Positions 34,045 to 41,802 of a DNA stretch of 64,000 bases are shown one piece after another. The DNA lies in NCBI RefSeq assembly GCF_015482775.1, contig NZ_CP058214.1, positions 3,586,501 through 3,650,500 on the forward strand. The letters are read 5' to 3'. Each line of letters starts with the position of its first letter. The stretch's first letter is position 1. A program made the translations under genes and the position numbers. Origin of the DNA: Kaustia mangrovi (GTDB lineage: Bacteria; Pseudomonadota; Alphaproteobacteria; Rhizobiales; Im1). The notes under the pieces are model-generated. The model was not told the DNA's origin and made no database searches. It saw only the letters and a list, made by a program, of their open reading frames with translations.

Positions 34045-35016
34045 TCATCCGAGGAGATACTCGAATTCCGGCCCTTCCTCGATGATCAGCGGCCCGTCTT
34101 TCGGCGCCTCGAAGAACTCCCCGTCGATGACGAAGGGGGTCGCCTGGTCGAGCGCGATCCGCTTGGCGGACAGGCTCACGCAGCCCTCCGGCAGGGTGCG
34201 CTCCTCGCCGCCATACATGATGGACAGCGTATAGCGCAGAATCGAGGGCGGCGGATAGGCGATGGCGGTGGCGCGCAGCGCGCCGCGACCCGCCCCGCCC
34301 CAGAAGGGCCGTGCGCCGAGCACCAGTTTCTCCAGTGTCGTGGCGAGGAACAGGAGCTGGTCGCCGGAGGCGCAGGCCGCCCCGTCCGCCGTCACGGTCA
34401 TCGGGTAGGGACGGTCGATCCGCGTCTCGTCCGTCGGGTCCGGCTTTGCGAAGAGCGCCTTGCCGAGGGCTGTGGCGAGCGTCAGGGCGGGGGCGTAGTA
34501 GTCGCCCTTGAGCCCCGTCTTGTGGACGGAGGTCTGGCAGTAAAGCGTGCCGCGCCACAGCGCGCCCGCGCCGAGGAACATGCCGTGCTGGGGCGGCCGG
34601 CCATGGGGATTGGCGGCCCGCAGCGTGGCGCGGCGCCTGACGGCGGTGGCCCGTCGCAGCACCTCCGGCCGCACCATGGCATCGGCGATCGCCTCCAGCG
34701 ACCGCCTGGAGAAGCCGAGATCGGCCGCCGTCATGTTGGTGGTGCCGTGCGCCAGGAGGGCAAGCCGGGGCGGGGCCTTGAAGGGCGAACGCTCCGCAAG
34801 CACCGTCTGGATCGCCTGCACCGTGCCGTCGCCGGAGGAGATGAACAGCGTGTCGACGCCGGCCTCGGCGAAATCCTCCAGCGCGCCCTCCAGCTCGTCG
34901 AAGGCGTCGAGTACGGCGAGCTCCACGCGGCGCTCGCCGGCGAGCAGATGGGCGAGGGAAAGGCCCTTTCCGCTTTCCTTGCCGGAGGCGGGATTGACGA
35001 GGAGACCGACCGTCAT
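34045..35016 (-). CDS. cerK: Lipid kinase of the DAGK/LCB fold, probable ceramide kinase
   Basis: A 323-residue kinase-fold protein. The N-terminal VGLLVNPASGKESGKG opens the domain; the nucleotide motif FISSGDGTVQAIQ is at about 58-70 and LLAHGTTNMTAADLG near 87-101. These match the diacylglycerol/sphingosine/ceramide kinase superfamily. Its setting in a sphingolipid cluster suggests ceramide or sphingoid base as substrate, as for the Caulobacter ceramide kinase. It overlaps the CDP-alcohol phosphatidyltransferase gene by 4 bp (ATGA) and precedes the nucleotidyltransferase-like gene, so the three are translationally coupled. A diacylglycerol substrate is not excluded. Confidence 0.68.
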   Translation of the reverse strand: MTVGLLVNPASGKESGKGLSLAHLLAGERRVELAVLDAFDELEGALEDFAEAGVDTLFISSGDGTVQAIQTVLAERSPFKAPPRLALLAHGTTNMTAADLGFSRRSLEAIADAMVRPEVLRRATAVRRRATLRAANPHGRPPQHGMFLGAGALWRGTLYCQTSVHKTGLKGDYYAPALTLATALGKALFAKPDPTDETRIDRPYPMTVTADGAACASGDQLLFLATTLEKLVLGARPFWGGAGRGALRATAIAYPPPSILRYTLSIMYGGEERTLPEGCVSLSAKRIALDQATPFVIDGEFFEAPKDGPLIIEEGPEFEYLLG

Positions 35017-36230
35017 CGCTCAGTCTGTGCCGGTTCGTTGAGCCAGGACGAAAGCGTGCCCGTGCGACGCTTCTCCGCGAGCGCCTGGGCGAGCTGAAGC
35101 CCGTGCAGGACGAGGCAGAGCACGGTCCACACCGCGACCGCGACGAGCCCCCAGTCCGGCCGGCCGATCAGCGCGGACACGGTGAGGATCGCGAGATTGG
35201 GGTTGCGCCGCGCCGTGATCTGCCGGAACAGCGTGTCCATCCGGCGCCAGATATGGATCTCCAGCTTCAAGAACTGGATCGCGACGCCCTCCATGACGCG
35301 CTGGAGCACATAGCCGGCGATGATCGCGGTCAGCACCCAGAAGAGCGTCGCCGGCGCGAACGCCAGCCCGACCGCCTTCAGCCCGAGCCCCCAGGCGACG
35401 TACCAGAAGGGCGGGTGGACGAGGTCGATGCCGTGATCGAACACGTCGCCCCACTTGCTGGAGGTGAGCGTGACGCGGGCGAGCTTGCCGTCGACCGTGT
35501 CGAGGAAGGTCATGCCCCAGGCGCAGACGAGCCCGAGCGCCCAGGACCCCTGGAGGAACAGGAAGAAGGCGGCGACCATGAGCACGGCGCTGACCGTCGT
35601 CACCATGTTCGGCGTCACGAAGGTCGGCGCGAGCCAGCGGGTCGCGAGGAAGGCCGGCCAGGGCCAGACATGCTTGGTGATGAAATCCGTCGCGCCCTTG
35701 TAGGTGCCCATGAACATGCGCCATTCGACATCGGCGCGATTGGTCTCGTCGACCACCATGGCATAGGGCGTCTCGCGCTTGCGCAGCGACTGCCAGAAGC
35801 TCGCCTCCAGCTCGTCGGGGCTCAGCGCGGTCAGCTTGAGGGCCGCGGGCGGCTTGCGGCCCTCCATGAGCAGCGCACCGATCTCGCCCACGCGGTCGGC
35901 ACTCACATGGGCGGCCACGGGCACCGGCCCGTCCGCGCCCTCGCCCATGAGCACGAAGTCCCGCCGCGCGATCAGGATTGGCACGAGCGGCTGGTCGATC
36001 ACGGCATCGGCGCGCACGAGGATGACATGGCCGCCTTCCAGCGCCGCCTCGTCCGCGCTCACGAACCGGTCGAGCCCGGCACGTACGAACTGGCGCTCCG
36101 TGCGCTCGGCGAGCGTCGACCCCCAAAGGCGCGGGGCGCTGCCGGCGAGCACGCAGAGCGCGGGCTGCCCGGTCTGGGCCGTCTCCTGCGCGCCCTCCGC
36201 CTCGTACGGTTCGCTCGTTGCCGTCGCCAT
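35013..36230 (-). CDS. CDP-alcohol phosphatidyltransferase with N-terminal degenerate nucleotidyltransferase-like region
   Basis: A 405-residue protein. The C-terminal half is a membrane CDP-alcohol phosphotransferase with the exact signature DGxxARx8Gx3Dx3D: DG of TVDGKLAR at residues 247-248 and the last Asp near 269, with several transmembrane segments around it. The first 160 residues (CVLAGSAPRLWGSTLAERTE; HVILVRADAVIDQPLVPIL) look like a worn sugar-nucleotidyltransferase domain, similar in layout to bifunctional IPCT-DIPPS proteins. It should join a CDP-activated partner to an alcohol at the inner membrane. ATG 36230 has GAGGA upstream; a TTG at 36266 is in frame. It is the first gene of the kinase operon. 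Confidence 0.82.
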   Translation of the reverse strand: MATATSEPYEAEGAQETAQTGQPALCVLAGSAPRLWGSTLAERTERQFVRAGLDRFVSADEAALEGGHVILVRADAVIDQPLVPILIARRDFVLMGEGADGPVPVAAHVSADRVGEIGALLMEGRKPPAALKLTALSPDELEASFWQSLRKRETPYAMVVDETNRADVEWRMFMGTYKGATDFITKHVWPWPAFLATRWLAPTFVTPNMVTTVSAVLMVAAFFLFLQGSWALGLVCAWGMTFLDTVDGKLARVTLTSSKWGDVFDHGIDLVHPPFWYVAWGLGLKAVGLAFAPATLFWVLTAIIAGYVLQRVMEGVAIQFLKLEIHIWRRMDTLFRQITARRNPNLAILTVSALIGRPDWGLVAVAVWTVLCLVLHGLQLAQALAEKRRTGTLSSWLNEPAQTER

Positions 36231-36354
36231 GGCGTGATCCTCGTCGAGCACTCCTGCTGTCCTCAACCCTTGTGCGCCCGCTGCGCAAGTACAGCCGAAA
36301 GTCGGTGCGAAGGAATACAGGGCTTTTCGCCGGAGGGAAAGACCTCGTGCCGCC

Positions 36355-37428
36355 TCATATGGTTTCCGCCCGGAAGGCCAGCATGCCCGCCGTCGCGGTG
36401 AAGATGAAGATCGGCATCCAGGCGGCCATCCACGGTGCCATGATGCCGAGCTCGCCGATGGTCATGGACAGCCCCTCCAGGATGAAGAAGCCGAAGCCCA
36501 GCGCCACGCCGATCGCGAACATCACGCCGAGGCCGCCGCCGCGCCTGTAGTGCGCCGACAGCGGCACGGCGAGCGCGACCATGAGAAGCGCTGTGACGAA
36601 CAGCGTGAAGCGCTTGTGCCACCAGGTCTCGTAGACCTGCGTGGGGCGAATGCCGAAGCCGCCATTCTCGATGAAATAGTCGAGGTCGGAGATCGTCATC
36701 TCCTCCGGGTCGCCCGAGCGCGCACCGACCGCGGCCGGGCGCAGGAGACCGCTGTAGATCAGCTTGGCGATGTGGCTCGGCGGCAGGTTCTCCTGATAGT
36801 AGATCGTGACGTCGGAGAGCTCCCAGCGCCCGTCCGTCAGCTCCGCATGGTTGGCCATCACCTGCTCCAGGAGCACGCCGTCCGGGTCGCGCCGGAAGAT
36901 GATGACCTCGTCGAGCTCGGTCGCCTGCGGGTTGCTGCTCACAGCGCGCAGGATGTCGTTGCCGGAGCGCATCCAGATCGGGTCGCCCTCGCCCACCTTG
37001 AGCTTCTTCTTGCCGTAGTCGCCTATGCCCCAGTCATGGAGCGTGGGGGCGGCCCAGGGCACGGCCTGGTCGTTGACGAGGAACTGGACGCCGCCGACGA
37101 GCAGCGCGATGGGCACGAACATGCCGATCACGCGGAACTGCGACACGCCGGAGGCCCAGATGGCGACGAGCTCGCTGTTGGCGCTGAGCTCCGTCAGGAG
37201 CAGAAGCATGGCCAGCAGCGCGGAGATGTTGATGAAGCTCGAGGCCACGCCCGGCAGCCGCAGGAGCCCGTAATAGGCGACCGCGGTCATGTCGTTGTCC
37301 TTCAGCGCCAGGATGTCGCCGGAATGGGCGACCGCGTCGAGCGTGACGATGAAGACCGAAATGCCGAGCAGGATGACGATGAAGCGCACCACGAACATCC
37401 GCGTCAGCATCCACGAGAGTGTCCACAT
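36355..37428 (-). CDS. lptG: LptG-family permease (YjgP/YjgQ)
   Basis: A 357-residue membrane protein with six transmembrane segments, three at each end (MLTRMFVVRFIVILLGISVF; ALLAMLLLLTELSANSELVA; FTLFVTALLMVALAVPLS; VMFAIGVALGFGFFILEGL), around a periplasmic jellyroll. ELSANSELVAIWASGVSQFRV is the coupling helix typical of LptF/LptG. It overlaps lptF by one base (TGATG). LptF/G with LptB extract LPS from the inner membrane. Here the pair lies inside the sphingolipid island, without pepA, lptD or surA beside it, so a dedicated sphingolipid transporter is suspected. Confidence 0.88.
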   Translation of the reverse strand: MWTLSWMLTRMFVVRFIVILLGISVFIVTLDAVAHSGDILALKDNDMTAVAYYGLLRLPGVASSFINISALLAMLLLLTELSANSELVAIWASGVSQFRVIGMFVPIALLVGGVQFLVNDQAVPWAAPTLHDWGIGDYGKKKLKVGEGDPIWMRSGNDILRAVSSNPQATELDEVIIFRRDPDGVLLEQVMANHAELTDGRWELSDVTIYYQENLPPSHIAKLIYSGLLRPAAVGARSGDPEEMTISDLDYFIENGGFGIRPTQVYETWWHKRFTLFVTALLMVALAVPLSAHYRRGGGLGVMFAIGVALGFGFFILEGLSMTIGELGIMAPWMAAWMPIFIFTATAGMLAFRAETI

Positions 37429-38645
37429 CACAGGGGCTCCGCGGTTCTGACGACGCGGCGGAAGAGGCCGCGGATCGTCTCGTTGACCCTGTCGGCGAGC
37501 GGCTCGAGCCACTCCTGGCGCACCGTGAAGCAGGCGCGGTAGTAGCGCCATCCCGAGAAGACCGTGAGCACGGCATAGGGCAGCCACAGCGCGATATAGG
37601 GCGACAACTGGCCGACCCGCACGAGCAGCGTGCCCTGTTCGAGGATCTCGTGATAGGCCACCAGGATGATCAGCGCCGCGCCGAAGCGGTAGGCCCGCAT
37701 GCCGCGCCGGCGCCCCAGCGCGAAGGGAATGGCGAGGAACGGCAGGACAGGCAGGGAGAAGATGTTCACCAGCCGCTTGTGGAGTTCCGCGACCATCTCG
37801 TCGCGCGTGGCGTCGGGCGGGGGACTGTCGAGCCGCATGGCGAGCTCTGGCAGGGTGAGCTCGCGCTGGTCGTTGCCGCGCGGGCGGAACAGGCGGCTTG
37901 TCTCCTTGCCGAGCGGCGTTTCCGCGGAGGAGAAGTCGCCGACCACGGAGGTGGGCTGTGCCGCGGAGGTGCCCGCCCCGGGCCAGCCGTCCACCGTCAG
38001 CCGATGGCCGTTCTCCAGATGGAGGACGGGGCGCGTTTCGCCCGGCACCTCGATCAGCGCGCCGCGCTCGGCGGTCACCGTCTCGCTGCCGTCGGCCCCG
38101 CGGTCCTCGAACAGGAATATGCGCTCGAACTCGTTGGAGCTGCGCTCCAGCTTGTCGAGGATGAAGGTGCGCGAGCCGGCCTGCATGAACACGCCTTCCT
38201 CGGCGAGATAGAACACATCGACGTTCTTCACCGTGTATTCCACCGAGCGGTAGGCATAGCGCGTATAGGGCTGGGCCCAGCCGAAGATGGCGATGGCGGC
38301 GAACATCAGGGCGAGCGCCAGCGCCAGCACCGGGCGGGTGAGCTGGTGCAGGCCGATCCCGGCGGCGAGGAAGGCATCGAGCTCGCTCGACTTCGACAGC
38401 CTGTTGAAGCCGAACAGAAGGCCCAGGAACAGCGCCGCCGGAACGGCGAGCCCCAGATAATGCGGCACCAGATAGGCCAGCATCTCGAAGACGATGGCGA
38501 AGGAGTTCTTCTTGCCGAGCGTCACATCGAGCAGCCGCACCATACGCTCCGCCAGAAGCACCAGGAGGCCGATCGCCATGGCGGCGAACAGGGGGCCGGA
38601 GACCTGGCGGATGATGTAGCGCGATGTGATGCTGATGAATGCCAT
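37428..38645 (-). CDS. lptF: LptF-family permease (YjgP/YjgQ)
   Basis: A 405-residue LptF-type protein from ATG 38645 (MAFISITSRYIIRQVSGPLF). Features are YIIRQVSGPLFAAMAIGLLV, SKSSELDAFLAAGIGLHQLT (coupling helix), and a long periplasmic domain from about 125 to 290 before LVNIFSLPVLPFLAIPFALG and two more helices. It is the partner of the lptG gene that overlaps it, and lies 7 bp after a HIT-family gene. It would move lipid from the inner membrane to a periplasmic bridge. Longer forms further upstream lack similarity. Confidence 0.88.
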   Translation of the reverse strand: MAFISITSRYIIRQVSGPLFAAMAIGLLVLLAERMVRLLDVTLGKKNSFAIVFEMLAYLVPHYLGLAVPAALFLGLLFGFNRLSKSSELDAFLAAGIGLHQLTRPVLALALALMFAAIAIFGWAQPYTRYAYRSVEYTVKNVDVFYLAEEGVFMQAGSRTFILDKLERSSNEFERIFLFEDRGADGSETVTAERGALIEVPGETRPVLHLENGHRLTVDGWPGAGTSAAQPTSVVGDFSSAETPLGKETSRLFRPRGNDQRELTLPELAMRLDSPPPDATRDEMVAELHKRLVNIFSLPVLPFLAIPFALGRRRGMRAYRFGAALIILVAYHEILEQGTLLVRVGQLSPYIALWLPYAVLTVFSGWRYYRACFTVRQEWLEPLADRVNETIRGLFRRVVRTAEPL

Positions 38646-38652
38646 ATGCGGG

Positions 38653-39102
38653 TCAGCCCATCTTGGCCGCGTCCGGCCAGGCCGCGCGCAGCGCCGCGAC
38701 GAGGCGGCCGCGCAGGGCCTCGTCCGGCTCGACCGCCTTGGCGAGCGCGGGCGGGCCGGGCCAGCCGGAATCGGGAAAGGCCGTGCCCTCGAAATCCTGC
38801 GCCGCCGAATAGCGCGGCAGGACATGGAAATGGACGTCGGGGTCGACCATCATCAGCATGAGATAGTTGATCTTGTCATAGGGTCGGAAGGCCGAAAGCG
38901 CCCCTTCGATGCCGGCCGTCGCGTCCGCAAGCTCCGCAAAGGCGTCCGGGGAAATCTCCGAGAAGGCGCGCGCCTCGTCCTTGCATACGAGCACCAGGGC
39001 TCCCAGCGTTGCCTGGGCGGGGCGCAGAAGCACGCACCAGTGACGGTAATCGGCAACCAGCGTATCAGGAAAGCCGAATTTCTGCATTGTTTCGTTGGCC
39101 AT
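38653..39102 (-). CDS. HIT-family protein
   Basis: A 149-residue histidine-triad protein. The active-site segment is MVDPDVHFHVLPRYSA, a HxHxxP-type triad with two of the three usual histidines clearly visible. HIT proteins hydrolyse or transfer nucleotidyl groups (Ap4A, AMP-conjugates, sugar nucleotides). It is the first gene before lptF-lptG with a 7-bp gap and may be cotranscribed. A role in nucleotide-activated lipid intermediates is possible but unsupported beyond position. The N-terminus KFGFPDTLVADYRHWCVLLR is typical of the HIT group with alphaproteobacterial members. Confidence 0.82.
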   Translation of the reverse strand: MANETMQKFGFPDTLVADYRHWCVLLRPAQATLGALVLVCKDEARAFSEISPDAFAELADATAGIEGALSAFRPYDKINYLMLMMVDPDVHFHVLPRYSAAQDFEGTAFPDSGWPGPPALAKAVEPDEALRGRLVAALRAAWPDAAKMG

Positions 39103-39155
39103 GGGTCATGCTCTCCCGGCAGCGTGTGAACGGTGGACCGGCGATCGTGGCGGCA

Positions 39156-40118
39156 TCACGCTTCCGCCGCAAGACCGGCGGCCTGGCCCGCCCTGTCGTC
39201 GGAGTCCATGTCGAGGGCGAGGCGGTCGGCCTCGGTGAAGCGGTCCGACGCCTCGTCATAGGCCCGCACGGTCACGTCGCAGGTCCACACGCCGTTCGTG
39301 CGGTTGATCGCATAGCGGTACCAGGCCGATGCGGGCTTGCCATGCCGGGCGACCGCGGATGCCGACGGGACGCCGACAACATGCACGGGGCCGTGGCGCG
39401 AGACCAGTCGCTTCAGGGAATGCTGGTGATTGTGGCCGTGGAGCACGAGCTCCGCGCCTTCCTCCGCAAGGACGCCGGCGAGCCGGGGGGCGTCGAGCAG
39501 CGCCTTGCGCCGCGCGTTCATGCCGGGCAGGGGCGGGTGATGGATGAGCACCACACGGAAGAAGCCGCGCGCGCGCAGGACCGAGAGGATCTCGCCCAGC
39601 ATCTCGATCTGGGCGTGGCCGAGCCGGCCGGAGGCAAGCAGCGGGCCCGTCGGCACCGAGCTCGACAAGCCGATCAGCGCGATGTTGCGCCGGGTACGCA
39701 CGAAGGGAAAGGGCTCGGGCGAGGGGCGCGTGATCGTGCCCGCCACGGCAAGGTCGCCGCGCATATAGTCGGCCCAGCGGCCGATGCCGTCCTCGAAGGG
39801 CACCGGCACATAGGCGTCGTGATTGCCCGGAACCACCGTGATCCAGTCGGGCACGCCGAACTCGGAAAGCCACTGAGCGGCACTGGCGAATTCCTGCCGG
39901 GTGGCGAGGTTGACCAGATCGCCGGTGACCGCGACGTGATCGGGCGCGGCGCGGCGGATATCCTCCACGAGCAGGTCGGTGACGTGGCGTCGATGGATCT
40001 GGCGCCGGCGCCTCAACCAGGACTGGTAGCCGTAGAAGCGCTTGGTCGCCAGCGCGCGCAGCGACAACGGCGGCATGGGCGAGAGATGGACGTCGGAGAG
40101 GTGGGCCAGTGTGAACAT
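39156..40118 (-). CDS. Calcineurin-like metallophosphoesterase
   Basis: A 320-residue phosphoesterase with all binuclear metal motifs: Asp9-x-His11 in LSDVHLSP, GDLVN (Asp67), GNHD (99-101 NHD), HHPP in the middle and GHNHQHSL late. Cytoplasmic, no signal peptide. Family members cleave phosphomonoesters or phosphodiesters, including UDP-diacylglucosamine (LpxH/LpxI class) and nucleotides. It lies between the HIT gene and the divergent nucleotidyltransferase gene in the sphingolipid island. A dephosphorylation step in head-group synthesis is a reasonable guess. Confidence 0.9.
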   Translation of the reverse strand: MFTLAHLSDVHLSPMPPLSLRALATKRFYGYQSWLRRRRQIHRRHVTDLLVEDIRRAAPDHVAVTGDLVNLATRQEFASAAQWLSEFGVPDWITVVPGNHDAYVPVPFEDGIGRWADYMRGDLAVAGTITRPSPEPFPFVRTRRNIALIGLSSSVPTGPLLASGRLGHAQIEMLGEILSVLRARGFFRVVLIHHPPLPGMNARRKALLDAPRLAGVLAEEGAELVLHGHNHQHSLKRLVSRHGPVHVVGVPSASAVARHGKPASAWYRYAINRTNGVWTCDVTVRAYDEASDRFTEADRLALDMDSDDRAGQAAGLAAEA

Positions 40119-40217
40119 CGGCGTGCCGGTCGCTTATTCCATGGGCGTTGACTTCGCGGGGCCGCGATGCGATTGAGAAGCCAACTGCTCTCCGTTTTCT
40201 AGCAGAAAGGCCGTGTC

Positions 40218-40946
40218 GTGAAAGTTGTGATCCTTGGCGCAGGCCAGGGCAAGCGGCTCCTGCCGTTGACCCAGGACATCCCCAAGGCGCTCCTCGATAT
40301 CGGCGGACGCCAGCTCGTCGCCCGCCAGATCGATGCGTTCGCCGCATGCGGCATCAAGGAATTCGTGGTCATCACCGGCTACGGCGCCCCGCTCATGGAC
40401 GCCGCGCTCGAAGCGCTTGCGCAGGAGCTGTCGGTGGAGATCCGCACGGTGTTCAATCCCTTCTACACGGTGGCCGACAATCTGGCGAGCTGCTGGATGG
40501 CGCGTCATGAGATGGGGTCCGATTTCGTCCAGGTCAATGGCGACAACGTCTTCAAGGCCGACATGGTGGAGCGCATCCTCGCCGCGCCGCCTGCGCCCGT
40601 CACCGTGGCGATAAACCACAAGGACCAGTATGACAACGACGATATGAAGGTCATGCTGGACGGCGAGCGCCTCACCGAGATCGGCAAGACCCTGCCGCTG
40701 GAGGCCGTGGATGCGGAGGCCATCGGCATCTACGTATTCCGCGGCGAGGGGGCGGACGTCTATCGCGGCGTGCTCGACCAGGCCATGCACGAGCCCTCCG
40801 GCCTCAAGCAGTGGTTTCCCTCCGCCGTCGGCACCACCGCCAAGCTCACCGACGTCAAGGTTTGCGCGATCGACGGCCACGAATGGTGCGAGGTCGACTT
40901 CCCGGTCGATCTGCAGGCCGCTCGCCAGATGGTCTCTTCCTGGTAA
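40218..40946 (+). CDS. LicC/IPCT-like nucleotidyltransferase (NTP_transferase)
   Basis: A 242-residue nucleotidyltransferase with the N-terminal signature ILGAGQGKRLLPLTQDIPKA (G-x-G-x-R and PKA), GGRQLVARQIDAFAACGIKE and NPFYTVADNLASCWMARHEM followed by QVNGDNVFKADMVE (the metal-binding Asp). The NxFY-x4-N-x2-S arrangement recalls LicC-type CTP:phosphocholine or inositol-phosphate cytidylyltransferases rather than glucose-1-phosphate enzymes. It starts at GTG 40218 with AGAAAGG upstream. It is the sole plus-strand gene between two minus-strand groups. It probably makes a CDP- or NDP-activated alcohol for the head group. Confidence 0.83.
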   Translation: MKVVILGAGQGKRLLPLTQDIPKALLDIGGRQLVARQIDAFAACGIKEFVVITGYGAPLMDAALEALAQELSVEIRTVFNPFYTVADNLASCWMARHEMGSDFVQVNGDNVFKADMVERILAAPPAPVTVAINHKDQYDNDDMKVMLDGERLTEIGKTLPLEAVDAEAIGIYVFRGEGADVYRGVLDQAMHEPSGLKQWFPSAVGTTAKLTDVKVCAIDGHEWCEVDFPVDLQAARQMVSSW

Positions 40947-40986
40947 TCCGGTAGCCGGGCGATCGGCCTCAGTCGCGCCCGTCCCG

Positions 40987-41802
40987 TCAGACAGCCCCGG
41001 GGCTGTGTCCCGTCTTCGACAGGATCTCGTCCACGAGGCGCTTGTCCGCGGGCTTGTCCACATCGATGGCGGCCTCGGCGAACGGCATGTCGACGGGCCG
41101 GGCGACGAGGCCGAGCTTGCGCGAGGCGCGCGCGAAGGCGCGGTCGAGATCGAGACGGCCGAGCGCGTAGAGCGCCAGCGACGAGAGGCCGAAGGCCCGC
41201 ATGAGGCGGAACGGGTGCTTGCGGTCCCGGTCCAGGCGCGCCCAGAAGGCGATGGCCTTGAGCGCCTGCTCGCTGTTGAGCGCGAACAGATTGCAGCCCG
41301 AGACCCGGTCCCGCCCGAAGGCGAAATAGGTGCGCTTCGTTTCCGGATAGGCCGCCGCGATGGTCTCCTCGCGCGCGAGCCCGACGGTGAGGTCGGCGCC
41401 GGAGGCCGCCGATTCCGCCAGGAAATGCTGCACCATCTCCGCCGTCAGGAGCGCATGGTCGCCGGTCGTGACGAGCAGCGGAAAGGTGAGCTCGCCCGAG
41501 CTCGCCGCCGCGATGACGGAGGCCGGCGCGCTGGTGGTGGAGGCGATTGCGGTGGCCTCCACGTCGCCGGCCGCCGCACTGGCCTGCGCGACGATGTCGG
41601 GCCGGTCGATGGAGACCACGATGCGGCCGATATGCGGGGCGGCGGCGAGCGCTTTCAGGACCCGCGCCAGCATCGGCACGCCGCCGAGCTCGACGAGACA
41701 TTTGTGCGAGACGCCGAAGGCCTTGGCCATGGGGTCGTCCGGCCCGCGCCCGGCCGCCAGCACCAGCACGTCGTAGCGCGGGAAGGAGGCATCCGCCGTC
41801 AT
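40987..41802 (-). CDS. MobA-like nucleotidyltransferase
   Basis: A 271-residue NTP-transferase-fold protein. LVLAAGRGPDDPMAKAFGVSHKCLVELGGVPM is the N-terminal signature with an insertion between the glycine loop and KCLVE. The metal-binding Asp is in LLVTTGDHALL. It resembles MobA/IspD-type enzymes that activate small alcohols or cofactors. The ATG overlaps the stop of the bCerS-like gene by 4 bp, so they form one operon. The C-terminal 90 residues (FWARLDRDRKHPFRLMRAFG) are helical and extra to the core fold. The substrate is unknown. Confidence 0.8.
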   Translation of the reverse strand: MTADASFPRYDVLVLAAGRGPDDPMAKAFGVSHKCLVELGGVPMLARVLKALAAAPHIGRIVVSIDRPDIVAQASAAAGDVEATAIASTTSAPASVIAAASSGELTFPLLVTTGDHALLTAEMVQHFLAESAASGADLTVGLAREETIAAAYPETKRTYFAFGRDRVSGCNLFALNSEQALKAIAFWARLDRDRKHPFRLMRAFGLSSLALYALGRLDLDRAFARASRKLGLVARPVDMPFAEAAIDVDKPADKRLVDEILSKTGHSPGAV

